From positions 1-64,000 of the forward strand of contig JANNBB010000026.1 of NCBI GenBank assembly GCA_031385005.1: DNA of 64,000 bases, given 5' to 3'. The notes below the pieces were generated by a model. The model was not told the origin of the DNA. It saw nothing but the letters and a program-made list of their open reading frames with translations, and searched no databases. This DNA is from JADKIH01 sp031385005. GTDB taxonomy: Bacteria; Bacteroidota; Bacteroidia; AKYH767-A; 2013-40CM-41-45. The first letter of the stretch is position 1; the number at the start of each line of letters is the position of its first letter. Made by a program: the position numbers and the translations under genes. Of this stretch, positions 16,363-25,200 are shown piece by piece.

Positions 16363-19065
16363 TTAGAAAAGGATTAATACGGCATGAATTAAATCATCGG
16401 TACTCATGCGTTTCGAATTTTCTTTGTAAATATATTTCAAGTTGTTCTTTACTAACATTTCATTAAACCACTTTTGGGCGGATTTATCAATTGACCAGAA
16501 TTTATAATTCAATTCATTGAAGTGAGTATCGATTTCATTCAGTAAATCAAAAAGCTTCTGATCTTTATCCGTTGAGAACTTGCACAAAAGAGCAATTCGC
16601 AAATTGGAAAGAATAGCTATTATGTCGCCATGTTCCCGTCCTTTATTAACTCCCGAAAGCGCTGCATTTTTTGCTAATTCAATTTCATTCTTTAACAAAT
16701 GAACGGCTGCCAATCCTTCAAATGCAAATCCCCAACTTGTTTTAAGTCTTTTCTTTTCATAACTCTGATTGCTTATATTATATGAATTTTCTGCCTCAAT
16801 AAGATTTCCCGCAGTCAAAAAATAATTTCCTTTTGTCAGATAATAAAGCGCTTCTAAATCATCCACTCCATAAAACTCACTGTTTAGATTTTTATTGATT
16901 AAAAGCTGCTCAGCATTTCTGATTTTTACAGACGCATCATTTATATTACCGGTTTGAATGGAGATTTCAATTAAAAATACTGTGGAGAGAAACACTGATG
17001 GACTGTCGTTGCATTCCTTTCCAATTCTAATAGCTTCTTCAAAATAGAATTGACATTTTTTACCCCCAAAGGAAAGCTCTGTGAGAGCCATATATACATA
17101 AACCCTGGCAATTCCATTATTATCCTTAACAAGCATTAGCTTCTCCATTGCTTTTTCCAAATCTATCATTGCGCTTGTATATTCTGCTTTAATAAATTTA
17201 AAAATTCCACTATAAAGTGTGGTGATTGCAAATTCCTTTAATTCCAATATTGTTAAATTCTGCCACTTCGTTTCATCAATGAAATGAATTTCTTCTATCC
17301 ATTTAAGCCCTTCGTTTTGTAAACCGGCAAACATCCAATAATTGCAACAGGAATTAAGCAATGCTAATGATGCTATTCGATTGCCATCTTTAATTGATAG
17401 CAGAAAAGCCATTCGTATATTTTCATAATCAGTTTTAACGTATTCATGCCATTCTTTGTTTTCTTCATTATAGAAGGAATAATGATTGAAATACGACAAA
17501 GAAAAATAAAAATCAATAAACGCCTTTTTATATTTATTCGACTCCACATCTGATTCCATTAATTCAGAAGCAAATTCTACAATCGGCTGAAGATTATCAT
17601 AGCGATTTCCCGAATGCTCAATACCTTTGAATCGCACCAGACCAACATCCATCAATCTCTCTATACTTGCCTGACAATCTTCAATTGAAAGATTACGGAC
17701 ACTTGACAAAGCAGGAATGAACCATCCGTTTTGAAACAAAGATGTAATCCGAAAAGTAATTTTGTCCAATTCTGATAATAACTCATAACTCCAGGTTAAT
17801 GTTGCGCGAAAAGATTTTTGCCTGTCCGGTAAATCCCTGGATCCATCATTCATCAAATCCAGCGTCTTCTGCATTCCGTTGATTACCTCTACAGGAGTCG
17901 AATATCTGAAACGCTTTGCCACCAACTCGATTGCCAAAGGCAACCCACCCAACAACTCACATATTGTATACGCTGCCTTCAACATTTCTTTGCTCCATTG
18001 AAGTTTGGGATTGACACTGGTTGTCCGCTCAATAAATAATTTCAATGACGGTGCTTTTACAGCATCTTCCAACTCCACGGGAGCATGCTCAAATAAAGCT
18101 AATGTTGAAAGAGGAAAGAGCTGCTCCGCAATTAAATTTAATGGAGAACGACTAGTCACCAAAACAACTACATCCTTACACCGGCTTAAGATTTCGCTGA
18201 CAATATTTGCTGAAGGCAAAACATGCTCAAAATTGTCGAGTACAATTAATATGTTTTTATCAGAGAGATAGGATAAAAGTGTTTCCCTCAATGATTGCAT
18301 GGATGAATCAGTAATCGATAAATTTTTTGCAATTAATCTTTCGATATCCTTAAAATCTTTAATTTCAGTCAAGCTGATAAAGCAAACACCATTGCTGAAT
18401 TTTTCCAACACGCTACTTGAAAATTCAATAGCCAATCGGGTTTTTCCGGTACCGCCCATACCTATGACATTCACCAACCTTTTCTTTTCTTTAAAAATTA
18501 ACTTTTCTATTGCACTCAGCTCCTTTTCCCGGCCTATCAATTGATTGAAGGGTACAGGAATTGAATTAAAAAAAATCGGCTTTTCCTTTTGCACAGATTC
18601 TTCGTTCGTATCAAATGATCTTTCTGATAATATGCTTACCAAATCATGGGTGACAATGCTTTTCAATTCGATTACATTCTCAAATGACTTGTAGCTTACG
18701 TCTCCTCTTTGTTGAATTTTTTTAATCAAATCATCAAGACGCAAGTCTCTTTTTGTAGATGCCTTTATATAAATCAATCTGGGTTTTGATTCTGATAAGT
18801 TGTATTCATCTTCTATTCCTGAAATTGACATATCCTCTCCTATCCATCCATAACTGTTCCAATAAATACCGATAAAAATATTACTTTGCTTTAAGTAGGA
18901 CTGATACAATAGCCGGGGCGGATGCGGCCTTGCTCCCAATTCAAACATAACCGGAATAAGATGAATCGACTCTATTGCTTTCTTTACAACCTTCCTCTCT
19001 TCCGCCAATTCCTGTAAGGTGGAACTAACAAATACACGAGCACGTTGATCGGGAGTTTTTATCAT
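16363..19065 (-). CDS. DUF4062 / NB-ARC STAND NTPase with helical (TPR-like) C-terminus
   Basis: 900 residues. Residues 9-95 are a DUF4062 domain (RVFVSSTLQEL...ER, then IFIGIYWNSYGW and EDEYNLS). A spacer leads into an NB-ARC ATPase: Walker A GMGGTGKT (202-209), Walker B LIVLDN (Asp277), VTSRSPL sensor (304-306) and GLPLAIEL (374-381). A winged-helix-like segment with FRATLTWSYELLS follows, then about 400 residues of helical repeats that look TPR-like. This is the layout of signal-transducing STAND ATPases: a repeat sensor, a nucleotide switch, and an N-terminal output domain. No DNA-binding HTH is visible, so this is not a standard MalT/AfsR activator. Two 60-bp lines sampled (17401-17520) are 25% G+C, against about 42% in dnaB, suggesting transfer. 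The ligand and the output activity are unknown; anti-phage defence is possible but not shown. Confidence 0.8.
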   Translation of the reverse strand: MIKTPDQRARVFVSSTLQELAEERKVVKKAIESIHLIPVMFELGARPHPPRLLYQSYLKQSNIFIGIYWNSYGWIGEDMSISGIEDEYNLSESKPRLIYIKASTKRDLRLDDLIKKIQQRGDVSYKSFENVIELKSIVTHDLVSILSERSFDTNEESVQKEKPIFFNSIPVPFNQLIGREKELSAIEKLIFKEKKRLVNVIGMGGTGKTRLAIEFSSSVLEKFSNGVCFISLTEIKDFKDIERLIAKNLSITDSSMQSLRETLLSYLSDKNILIVLDNFEHVLPSANIVSEILSRCKDVVVLVTSRSPLNLIAEQLFPLSTLALFEHAPVELEDAVKAPSLKLFIERTTSVNPKLQWSKEMLKAAYTICELLGGLPLAIELVAKRFRYSTPVEVINGMQKTLDLMNDGSRDLPDRQKSFRATLTWSYELLSELDKITFRITSLFQNGWFIPALSSVRNLSIEDCQASIERLMDVGLVRFKGIEHSGNRYDNLQPIVEFASELMESDVESNKYKKAFIDFYFSLSYFNHYSFYNEENKEWHEYVKTDYENIRMAFLLSIKDGNRIASLALLNSCCNYWMFAGLQNEGLKWIEEIHFIDETKWQNLTILELKEFAITTLYSGIFKFIKAEYTSAMIDLEKAMEKLMLVKDNNGIARVYVYMALTELSFGGKKCQFYFEEAIRIGKECNDSPSVFLSTVFLIEISIQTGNINDASVKIRNAEQLLINKNLNSEFYGVDDLEALYYLTKGNYFLTAGNLIEAENSYNISNQSYEKKRLKTSWGFAFEGLAAVHLLKNEIELAKNAALSGVNKGREHGDIIAILSNLRIALLCKFSTDKDQKLFDLLNEIDTHFNELNYKFWSIDKSAQKWFNEMLVKNNLKYIYKENSKRMSTDDLIHAVLILF

Positions 19066-19118
19066 TATGGATATAAATAATAAAACTGATAAAATTTTAA
19101 AGGGTAATTTGAAAAATA

Positions 19119-20927
19119 TTAATTGCTAATTTTTTTTTTAATCCATGGAACTAAGTAATTTAGACATACTAATATAGCCATAAAAGGCAAGACCCACACA
19201 ATTCTACTATGTAAACGATCTAAAACATTTGCCAAGGCGCCAGTTACAAATGCATTGTAAACTATAACAAGAATAAATAAATAAACGACTTTTTTAAGCA
19301 AAGTGTCTTTAGTTGAATTAAATAAATACAATCCCAATATCAAGAGTGAAATTAACATTGACAATAGTACACGTTTATTAACCTCAGAGACACCTAGAAA
19401 TCCTCTTGCTTGTCTGGAGCCGGCAAACTGATTTACATCACGTGAAAGTTTATCCTTAATGGCCCAGCCTGGTGGACTTTCAACGGGCATCGTTTCAAAT
19501 CCTCCTGCCACATCAATCTGGGTTAATTGTCTGGCTGTACTTATCACTGCATCCCTCATAAACCATAAAAAGAATTTTGGTTTAGAAAGAATATCGAAAA
19601 TAACTGAATTATATTCTTCCTTTGAATTAAGCCATCCCCCTGTTAAACTAAACATTTTACCTTCTTCCCAAATAAAATTTATTGTATTGTTAGGGACTTC
19701 ATCATTATACATACAAAAAACACAATTATTGATTTCTGTAAATCTAAATTTCTGATTATCTCCATCCGATTTATCCCAAATCTGCAACGGAGCTTCATTG
19801 CTCTTACTTCTATTAGCAATATCAAAAAGAAATTTTGTTCCTGGAACTCTAAATGTATAAAAACCATTATTACCTTCTTCAATTACAAATCGTTGTCCAA
19901 TACCGACCGTGTCTTTTGCAATGCAAATCGGTGTCCCATTTTTAAAGTCTGCATTTGAAACAGACAAAACCTTACCGGTAATAGTTGAAACAATACTAAA
20001 AAGGCTATCGGAATTTTTGACAATTCTGAATTGTTGATTATTTGTCTTTCCATAATGATATTGTTGAACCGGTGTCCCATCAGCACTTTTACCTTGAGTA
20101 ACATCCAATGCAAATTTGCTATGTTTAGCACTAATAATATATTCCGTTTTAGGTGAAATTTTTTTCAAATCGTGAATCCAATTACATTCCTTTGAAAGGT
20201 ACTTTTCTAATATCCCGGTTTCAGCAAGGCGGGCCATAATAAAAATGTGTGGTGAGCCCGAAACTCTAAATTTTTTATCGATAAAATAATTTATTGTTGG
20301 CGTAATTATCCAGGCTCCAACAGATAAGCTTGCAAACAAAAAAAGTTTATTAAACTCTATTTGACTCCTGATTGATTTTTTCAAAACATATATTAAAAAT
20401 ATCGAAGAAATAATCAATAAATTAGTTAGCATAAATGAATTATGCATCATTGAAGATAAAATAAAAAGTATAGCTGTAAAGACTTTCCATCCTTTAGATT
20501 GATTTCCAAAAAGCAAAATAGCCATAGAAAGAATCCAACAAGATGAAAAAGCATCAGCCATAATTTGGCTTGTAAACCAAGGAAGAGAAGTAAAATATGT
20601 TAACATGGAAAATATAAGCAAGCGATATTTAATTGAAAAATAATCAGGGAAAAATGTTTTAATAAAAACACTTAAAATCAGCGACAATAAAATTCCTTGA
20701 AAGAACACAACAAACCAAAGGCTATCCCGTAAACTTATAAAACGTACAAAAAAGCTATATATAGCAGGACGATCATTCGGAACGTTATTGTTCATTGCAC
20801 TTGCGATGTAAGTTCCGGTATCAGATGTTACTAAAGGAAAACCGTTATAAAGCGCCGGAATAATAAAAATAAATGCAGATCCAATTATAAAAAGTATTTC
20901 TCTCGTGTTTAATAAGTTTTTTTGCAT
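19119..20927 (-). CDS. Polytopic membrane protein with an inserted ricin-type beta-trefoil
   Basis: 602 residues. About eight to nine N-terminal hydrophobic helices (10-215) follow a short cytoplasmic start; the loop after helix 1 carries SDTGTYI and NDRPAIYS, resembling the acidic first loop of GT-C glycosyltransferases. Residues about 257-398 form a ricin/RICIN_14-like beta-trefoil with three QxF motifs at exactly 47-residue spacing (QQF 298, QRF 345, QKF 392) and repeated G-x-x-L/F-x-V/I-x strands (KFALDVTQGK, KVLSVSNADF, KFLFDIANRS). The non-lectin sequence resumes at CVFCMYNDEVPNN and ends with three more helices (520-595). It may be a glycosyltransferase-like enzyme whose periplasmic loop carries a sugar-binding module. 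Sampled G+C (20341-20460) is 20%. It lies 53 bp upstream of the STAND gene. Confidence 0.7.
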   Translation of the reverse strand: MQKNLLNTREILFIIGSAFIFIIPALYNGFPLVTSDTGTYIASAMNNNVPNDRPAIYSFFVRFISLRDSLWFVVFFQGILLSLILSVFIKTFFPDYFSIKYRLLIFSMLTYFTSLPWFTSQIMADAFSSCWILSMAILLFGNQSKGWKVFTAILFILSSMMHNSFMLTNLLIISSIFLIYVLKKSIRSQIEFNKLFLFASLSVGAWIITPTINYFIDKKFRVSGSPHIFIMARLAETGILEKYLSKECNWIHDLKKISPKTEYIISAKHSKFALDVTQGKSADGTPVQQYHYGKTNNQQFRIVKNSDSLFSIVSTITGKVLSVSNADFKNGTPICIAKDTVGIGQRFVIEEGNNGFYTFRVPGTKFLFDIANRSKSNEAPLQIWDKSDGDNQKFRFTEINNCVFCMYNDEVPNNTINFIWEEGKMFSLTGGWLNSKEEYNSVIFDILSKPKFFLWFMRDAVISTARQLTQIDVAGGFETMPVESPPGWAIKDKLSRDVNQFAGSRQARGFLGVSEVNKRVLLSMLISLLILGLYLFNSTKDTLLKKVVYLFILVIVYNAFVTGALANVLDRLHSRIVWVLPFMAILVCLNYLVPWIKKKISN

Positions 20928-21275
20928 AATTATTTTTTGTGAATTTAATAAGAAAAAGAAATGTAATACGAATTATATTATTTTTCCAAATATAATAGTA
21001 TTCCACAACCATAAAAAAACATTCAGGAATACCGTCAATACAGATTTATGTAGCAATTAAACCTAAATTCTAAATTTCTTTCCAAGAAACCACCCAACAA
21101 TAGCTTTTTATTTGATTACTTAGCATATTCAATAATCCTTTTAAATGCCACATCTTGAAAACTAGTGAGTTAGTATGGGAAAATTTAAAATAAAATTTAC
21201 TAATTTCACTTCGTCGCGAAAGTGTCAAATGGGCTTTGTTTTTCATTTGATTTTTCATGACCTAATCAATCAACT
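20928..21275. other. Divergent intergenic region, 348 bp
   Basis: AT-rich gap between the membrane protein gene (minus) and accA (plus). It holds the -7 box at 20987-20994 for the minus-strand gene. An open frame of 62 codons at 21070-21258 has no recognisable protein character. On the accA side I see only a weak bulged hairpin, CACTTCG/CGAAAGTG (21209-21226), and no clear TAnnTTTG box. Confidence 0.5.
20987..20994 (-). promoter_or_regulatory. -7 box for the lectin/membrane protein gene
   Basis: Minus strand TATATTTG, a match to TAnnTTTG, 60 bp before the ATG at 20927. No -33 TTG is seen at the right distance. May also drive the STAND gene downstream. Confidence 0.45.
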
Positions 21276-22256
21276 ATGAACTTCCTCGATTTCGAAAAAC
21301 CTGTCTCCGATTTAATCGATCAGATTGAAAAACAGAAACAGATAGGAGAAAAAAATAAAGTAGATGTCAGCGTTGCCATTCGTCAGCTCGAAATAAAGCT
21401 GGATGAAACACGACGCAACATCTATAGCAAAATTACTCCCTGGCAACGCGTCCAATTATCCCGTCATCCGGATCGTCCCTACACCCTGTCTTATATCGAA
21501 GCATTGACCGATAAAGATTTTATCGAATTGTATGGCGACAGAAATGTAAAAGATGATAAAGCAATCATTGGCGGAATGGGCTCTATCGATGGACGTACAG
21601 TCATGTTTATCGGACAACAGAAAGGCACAAATACCAAACAGCGCCAGTTCAGAAATTTCGGAATGGCCAATCCCGAAGGTTATCGCAAGGCCCTACGATT
21701 AATGAAGTTTGCCGAAAAATTTAACAAACCCGTCGTTACTCTCATCGATACTCCCGGTGCATTCCCTGGTCTCGAAGCTGAAGAACGCGGACAGGGCGAG
21801 GCAATTGCCCGGAATATTTTTGAAATGGCGCGACTCAAAGTTCCTATCATCTGCATTATCATCGGTGAAGGAGCTTCCGGTGGCGCCCTTGGAATTGGTG
21901 TCGGCGATAAAGTATTGATGCTGGAGAATACCTGGTATTCGGTCATCTCTCCCGAATCTTGTTCGTCTATACTCTGGAGAACCTGGGACTTTAAAGAAAA
22001 AGCTGCAGAGGTTTTAAAGTTAACCGCCGATGACATGCTCAAACAAGGACTTATAGACGGCATCATTAAAGAACCTACAGGAGGCGCCCATACTCAACCC
22101 GAAAAAATGTTTCGTTCTGTTAAATCAGAAATAATCAAACATCTCGACGTCTTAATGAAACAAGACAGAAAAACATTGGTGGATAATCGCATCAATAAAT
22201 TCTGTTCAATGGGAGTTGTAGTAGAAAGTAAAGAAGAATATTCAAAAGAAGTTTAA
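21276..22256 (+). CDS. accA: Acetyl-CoA carboxylase carboxyltransferase subunit alpha
   Basis: 326 residues. The protein begins with the AccA-type helical N-terminus (FEKPVSDLIDQIEKQ), then TPWQRVQLSRHPDRPYTLSY, MGSIDGRTVMFIGQQKG, TLIDTPGAFPGLEAEERGQGEAIARN and the crotonase-fold oxyanion segment IGEGASGGALGIGVGD. With AccD it transfers the carboxyl group from biotin to acetyl-CoA, making malonyl-CoA for fatty-acid synthesis. It is separated from the deaminase gene by 3 bp, and ispE follows at 51 bp, so the three are likely one operon. Confidence 0.97.
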   Translation: MNFLDFEKPVSDLIDQIEKQKQIGEKNKVDVSVAIRQLEIKLDETRRNIYSKITPWQRVQLSRHPDRPYTLSYIEALTDKDFIELYGDRNVKDDKAIIGGMGSIDGRTVMFIGQQKGTNTKQRQFRNFGMANPEGYRKALRLMKFAEKFNKPVVTLIDTPGAFPGLEAEERGQGEAIARNIFEMARLKVPIICIIIGEGASGGALGIGVGDKVLMLENTWYSVISPESCSSILWRTWDFKEKAAEVLKLTADDMLKQGLIDGIIKEPTGGAHTQPEKMFRSVKSEIIKHLDVLMKQDRKTLVDNRINKFCSMGVVVESKEEYSKEV

Positions 22257-22259
22257 ACA

Positions 22260-22733
22260 ATGGACCAGCAGGAAATTTTTATGGACGAAGCGATTCGGCT
22301 TTCTTTTGAAACAATGCGTAACAATACCGGAGGACCTTTTGGAGCTGTTGTTGTTAAAGACGGGAAGATAATTGCAAAGGGCTACAACAAAGTCATTTCC
22401 TCCAACGATCCTACTGCACATGCAGAGGTGGTCGCAATTCGTGAGGCATGTAAGGTGCTGAATACCTTTCAACTCGATGGCTGTGAAATTTACACAAGCT
22501 GTGAACCTTGTCCTATGTGTATGGCCGCCATTTATTGGGCAAGACCGGAGCGTGTGTATTATGCCAATTCAAAAACCGATGCTGCCCAAATCGGTTTCGA
22601 CGATAATTTTATTTACGAAGAATTAGCACTGCCTTATCAAAATCGTTCTATCCCTTTAAAACGAATAAAAGAAAAAGATGCATTGGAAGCATTCAAAGAA
22701 TGGGAAAAAAAATCTGATAAAGTACGCTATTAA
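22260..22733 (+). CDS. Nucleoside deaminase, guanine-deaminase (GuaD) like
   Basis: 157 residues of the cytidine-deaminase fold. Zinc motifs HAE (in DPTAHAEVVAI) and PCPMC (in CEPCPMCMAAIYW) are intact; the GGPFGAVVV opening and the C-terminal KEWEKKSDKVRY are typical of CDA-like guanine deaminases rather than TadA, whose usual substrate loop differs. Likely converts guanine to xanthine, or deaminates a related base. Lies 3 bp after accA. Confidence 0.85.
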   Translation: MDQQEIFMDEAIRLSFETMRNNTGGPFGAVVVKDGKIIAKGYNKVISSNDPTAHAEVVAIREACKVLNTFQLDGCEIYTSCEPCPMCMAAIYWARPERVYYANSKTDAAQIGFDDNFIYEELALPYQNRSIPLKRIKEKDALEAFKEWEKKSDKVRY

Positions 22734-22784
22734 ATTTTTCCGCCACTTAACCTACGCTCATCCACCGGTCCGGTAATTCAATAA

Positions 22785-23606
22785 ATGGTCGTCTTCCCTA
22801 ATTGTAAAATTAATATCGGACTTCATGTTATCGAGAAGAGAACAGACGGTTTTCATAACATTGAAACCGTAATGGTGCCCACAAACTGGCGCGATGTATT
22901 GGAAATTGTTCCGGAAGAAAAAAAGGAATCTGAAACAGAATTCAAATGCACCGGAATACGTCTATTCGGACCAAAAGAAAAAAATCTTTGTATTCGTGCT
23001 TACAACTTACTTGCCGAAAAATATACACTGCCGCCGGTAAAAATGCATTTGCACAAGATTATTCCCGTCGGTGCAGGTTTAGGCGGCGGATCTACCGATG
23101 CCGCTCATACACTACTTATGCTGGATCAGATTTTCAAACTGAATTTGTCTGATAAAGAATTACATGATTATTCGGAAATGCTCGGAAGCGATTGCGCTTT
23201 TTTCATCAACAATAAAACAACGTATGCAACCGGTAAAGGTGAAATCCTGGAACCAATGAAACTAAAGTTAAAAAACGTTTTCTGTGTCATTGTTAAACCG
23301 CGCATACATATCAATACAGCCAATGCTTATTCATTAATCAAACCAAAGAAGCGCAAAGAATCTCTGCAACAATTGATTCAAGAACCTATTCAAAAATGGA
23401 AAGACTTGATTGAAAATGATTTCGAAAAAGTCGTCTTTGAAACCAATCCTGGAATAAAAAATATCAAAACCCGCTTGTATAAATTGGGTGCTACCTATGC
23501 ATCCATGACAGGCAGCGGTAGTGCCGTGTATGGACTATTCACCGAGGAAAAACATCTCGATACTTATTTCCGAAGCAGTACAGTCTGGAGCGGTACGATT
23601 GGTTAA
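22785..23606 (+). CDS. ispE: 4-diphosphocytidyl-2-C-methyl-D-erythritol kinase
   Basis: 273 residues, slightly short for the family (about 280). Motifs: PNCKINIGLHVIEKRTDGFHNIETVM at the start with the substrate-binding Lys, the GHMP ATP motif PVGAGLGGGSTDAA, SDCAFF, and MTGSGSAVYGLF near the end. It phosphorylates CDP-methylerythritol in the MEP isoprenoid pathway. The start is an ATG 51 bp after the deaminase gene; the alternative would be two codons further in. Confidence 0.95.
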   Translation: MVVFPNCKINIGLHVIEKRTDGFHNIETVMVPTNWRDVLEIVPEEKKESETEFKCTGIRLFGPKEKNLCIRAYNLLAEKYTLPPVKMHLHKIIPVGAGLGGGSTDAAHTLLMLDQIFKLNLSDKELHDYSEMLGSDCAFFINNKTTYATGKGEILEPMKLKLKNVFCVIVKPRIHINTANAYSLIKPKKRKESLQQLIQEPIQKWKDLIENDFEKVVFETNPGIKNIKTRLYKLGATYASMTGSGSAVYGLFTEEKHLDTYFRSSTVWSGTIG

Positions 23607-23635
23607 TAACAAACAACCTACTCCACTCTTTAAAA

Positions 23636-25114
23636 TTAATTCTGATTTTTTCCCTGATCAAATACCGAAGAAAACAAATCTCTGAAACGTAATCCCTGAG
23701 TCAGATTATTCTTGCTGAGCAAAGACATCTCCGATAATCCATGCAGTACAAATTCTTCGAGCAATAATTTTTCATCCCCTTTTGCTTTTGGAAAATATTT
23801 TTTAACAACTTCATCCAGACCCGGAACAGAACCCAATGCTTTGGCATATTCCTTATTCGTCATGTCATTCAACAGATCGACTTCATTTCCCGCGCCAAAC
23901 CATTCTATGATTTCTGAAAAGGGATTGACTTCCTTTTTCTTTTTCAACTTCTCCGGATCAGGGAAATAATCCAAAAAGTGTTTACGGATTGCTTTTGAAA
24001 TAAGATTTTGGGCAACAATTAAAGAACCTTCCTGCTCACCCTCATAAACGAGTTCAATCTTGCCTGTAATTGATGGTATCACTCCCCATAAGTCAGAAAC
24101 ACGAATGCTCGTATGGTCTTCTCCATTCAACAACATTCTTCTCTCCGCTGTACTGAATATATTTTCATAAGCAGAAATCGTTAGTCGCGCAGAAACACCA
24201 CTCTTCGGATCAACAAATTCATTCGTCCGTGCTTCGAAAGCCACTTGCTCCAGCAAATCATCGATGATTTTATGAGACGTTATTTTTTCTTTCTGACTAT
24301 CGGAAAGTTTAGCTTCCTGAATGGTAATCTCTCTGGAAGTCTGAATGTCTTTCGGATAATGCGTGAGAATCTGGCTTTCAATCCTGTCCTTCAACGGCGT
24401 TACAATTGCGCCTCGGTTGGTATAATCTTCCGGATTGGCGGTAAATACAAATTCAATATCCAGCGGCAATCGAATTTTAAAACCCCGGATTTGCATATCG
24501 CCTTCTTGTAAAATATTGAATAATGAAACCTGGATGCGCGCCTGCAAATCCGGCAGTTCATTAATCACAAAAATGCAACGGTGCGAACGTGGAATCAATC
24601 CGAAATGAATAACACGCTCGTCGGAATAAGGAAGTTTCAGACTCGCCGCTTTTATCGGGTCCACATCGCCGACAAGATCCGCCACGGAAACGTCCGGAGT
24701 CGCCAGCTTCTCTGTGTAGCGTTCGTTACGATGCATCCATTCGATCGGTGTTTCGTCACCCAGTCGGTTAATCAATTCAACGGATATGGTCGTAATTGGA
24801 TTTAGCGGATCTTCATTTAACTCCGAACCTTTTATCACCGGAATGTATTCGTCAAGCAACTGAGTCATCAACCGTGCGATTCTGGTTTTGGCCTGTCCGC
24901 GTAAACCAAGCAGCAAAATATTGTGTTTCGAAAGTATAGCACGCTGAATATCCGGAATAACGGTTTCATCGTAGGCCTTTATTGAATCGAAGAGTCTTTC
25001 TTTGGTATTTAATTTTTCGATTAAATTAGCTCTCAACTCTTCTTTGATAGTCTTTGACTTGTACCCTGCGGCTTTCAATTCACCGAGGGTTTTTAATTTT
25101 CGTAACTTCTCCAA
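23636..25114 (-). CDS. Mg-chelatase/MoxR-like AAA+ ATPase with variant Walker motifs
   Basis: 492 residues. AAA+ core at about 45-270: Walker A GLRGQAKT (70-77; Ala replaces the Gly before Lys, as in MoxR/RavA proteins), Walker B IFVINE (181-186; Asn where Asp is expected), sensor-1 TANPEDYTNRG, and LKDRIESQI. A helical C-terminal region follows (VSARLTISAYENIFSTAERR, lid domain) and then about 130 residues of unique sequence. Such ATPases work with a VWA protein, and that gene lies 86 bp upstream on the same strand. Probably a chaperone-like complex that remodels or inserts a cofactor into an unknown client. No chlorophyll or cobalt-chelatase genes are nearby. Confidence 0.8.
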   Translation of the reverse strand: MEKLRKLKTLGELKAAGYKSKTIKEELRANLIEKLNTKERLFDSIKAYDETVIPDIQRAILSKHNILLLGLRGQAKTRIARLMTQLLDEYIPVIKGSELNEDPLNPITTISVELINRLGDETPIEWMHRNERYTEKLATPDVSVADLVGDVDPIKAASLKLPYSDERVIHFGLIPRSHRCIFVINELPDLQARIQVSLFNILQEGDMQIRGFKIRLPLDIEFVFTANPEDYTNRGAIVTPLKDRIESQILTHYPKDIQTSREITIQEAKLSDSQKEKITSHKIIDDLLEQVAFEARTNEFVDPKSGVSARLTISAYENIFSTAERRMLLNGEDHTSIRVSDLWGVIPSITGKIELVYEGEQEGSLIVAQNLISKAIRKHFLDYFPDPEKLKKKKEVNPFSEIIEWFGAGNEVDLLNDMTNKEYAKALGSVPGLDEVVKKYFPKAKGDEKLLLEEFVLHGLSEMSLLSKNNLTQGLRFRDLFSSVFDQGKNQN

Positions 25115-25200
25115 CGTATATTTTGTTTTTTAAGTTTTATAATATTTTTTCTGATATCAAATATTAATTCTTGCTTCAATCTGTAAAATTCAGAATCTTA

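Noticed and set aside
16348..16372. CCTTTT...AAAAGG hairpin between convergent genes
   Set aside because: Short all-A/T-rich stem with a poly-T loop; weak, and it overlaps the STAND stop.
21070..21258. 62-codon minus-strand frame in the accA upstream gap
   Set aside because: AT-rich, no family resemblance, and it lies inside an intergenic region with other signals.
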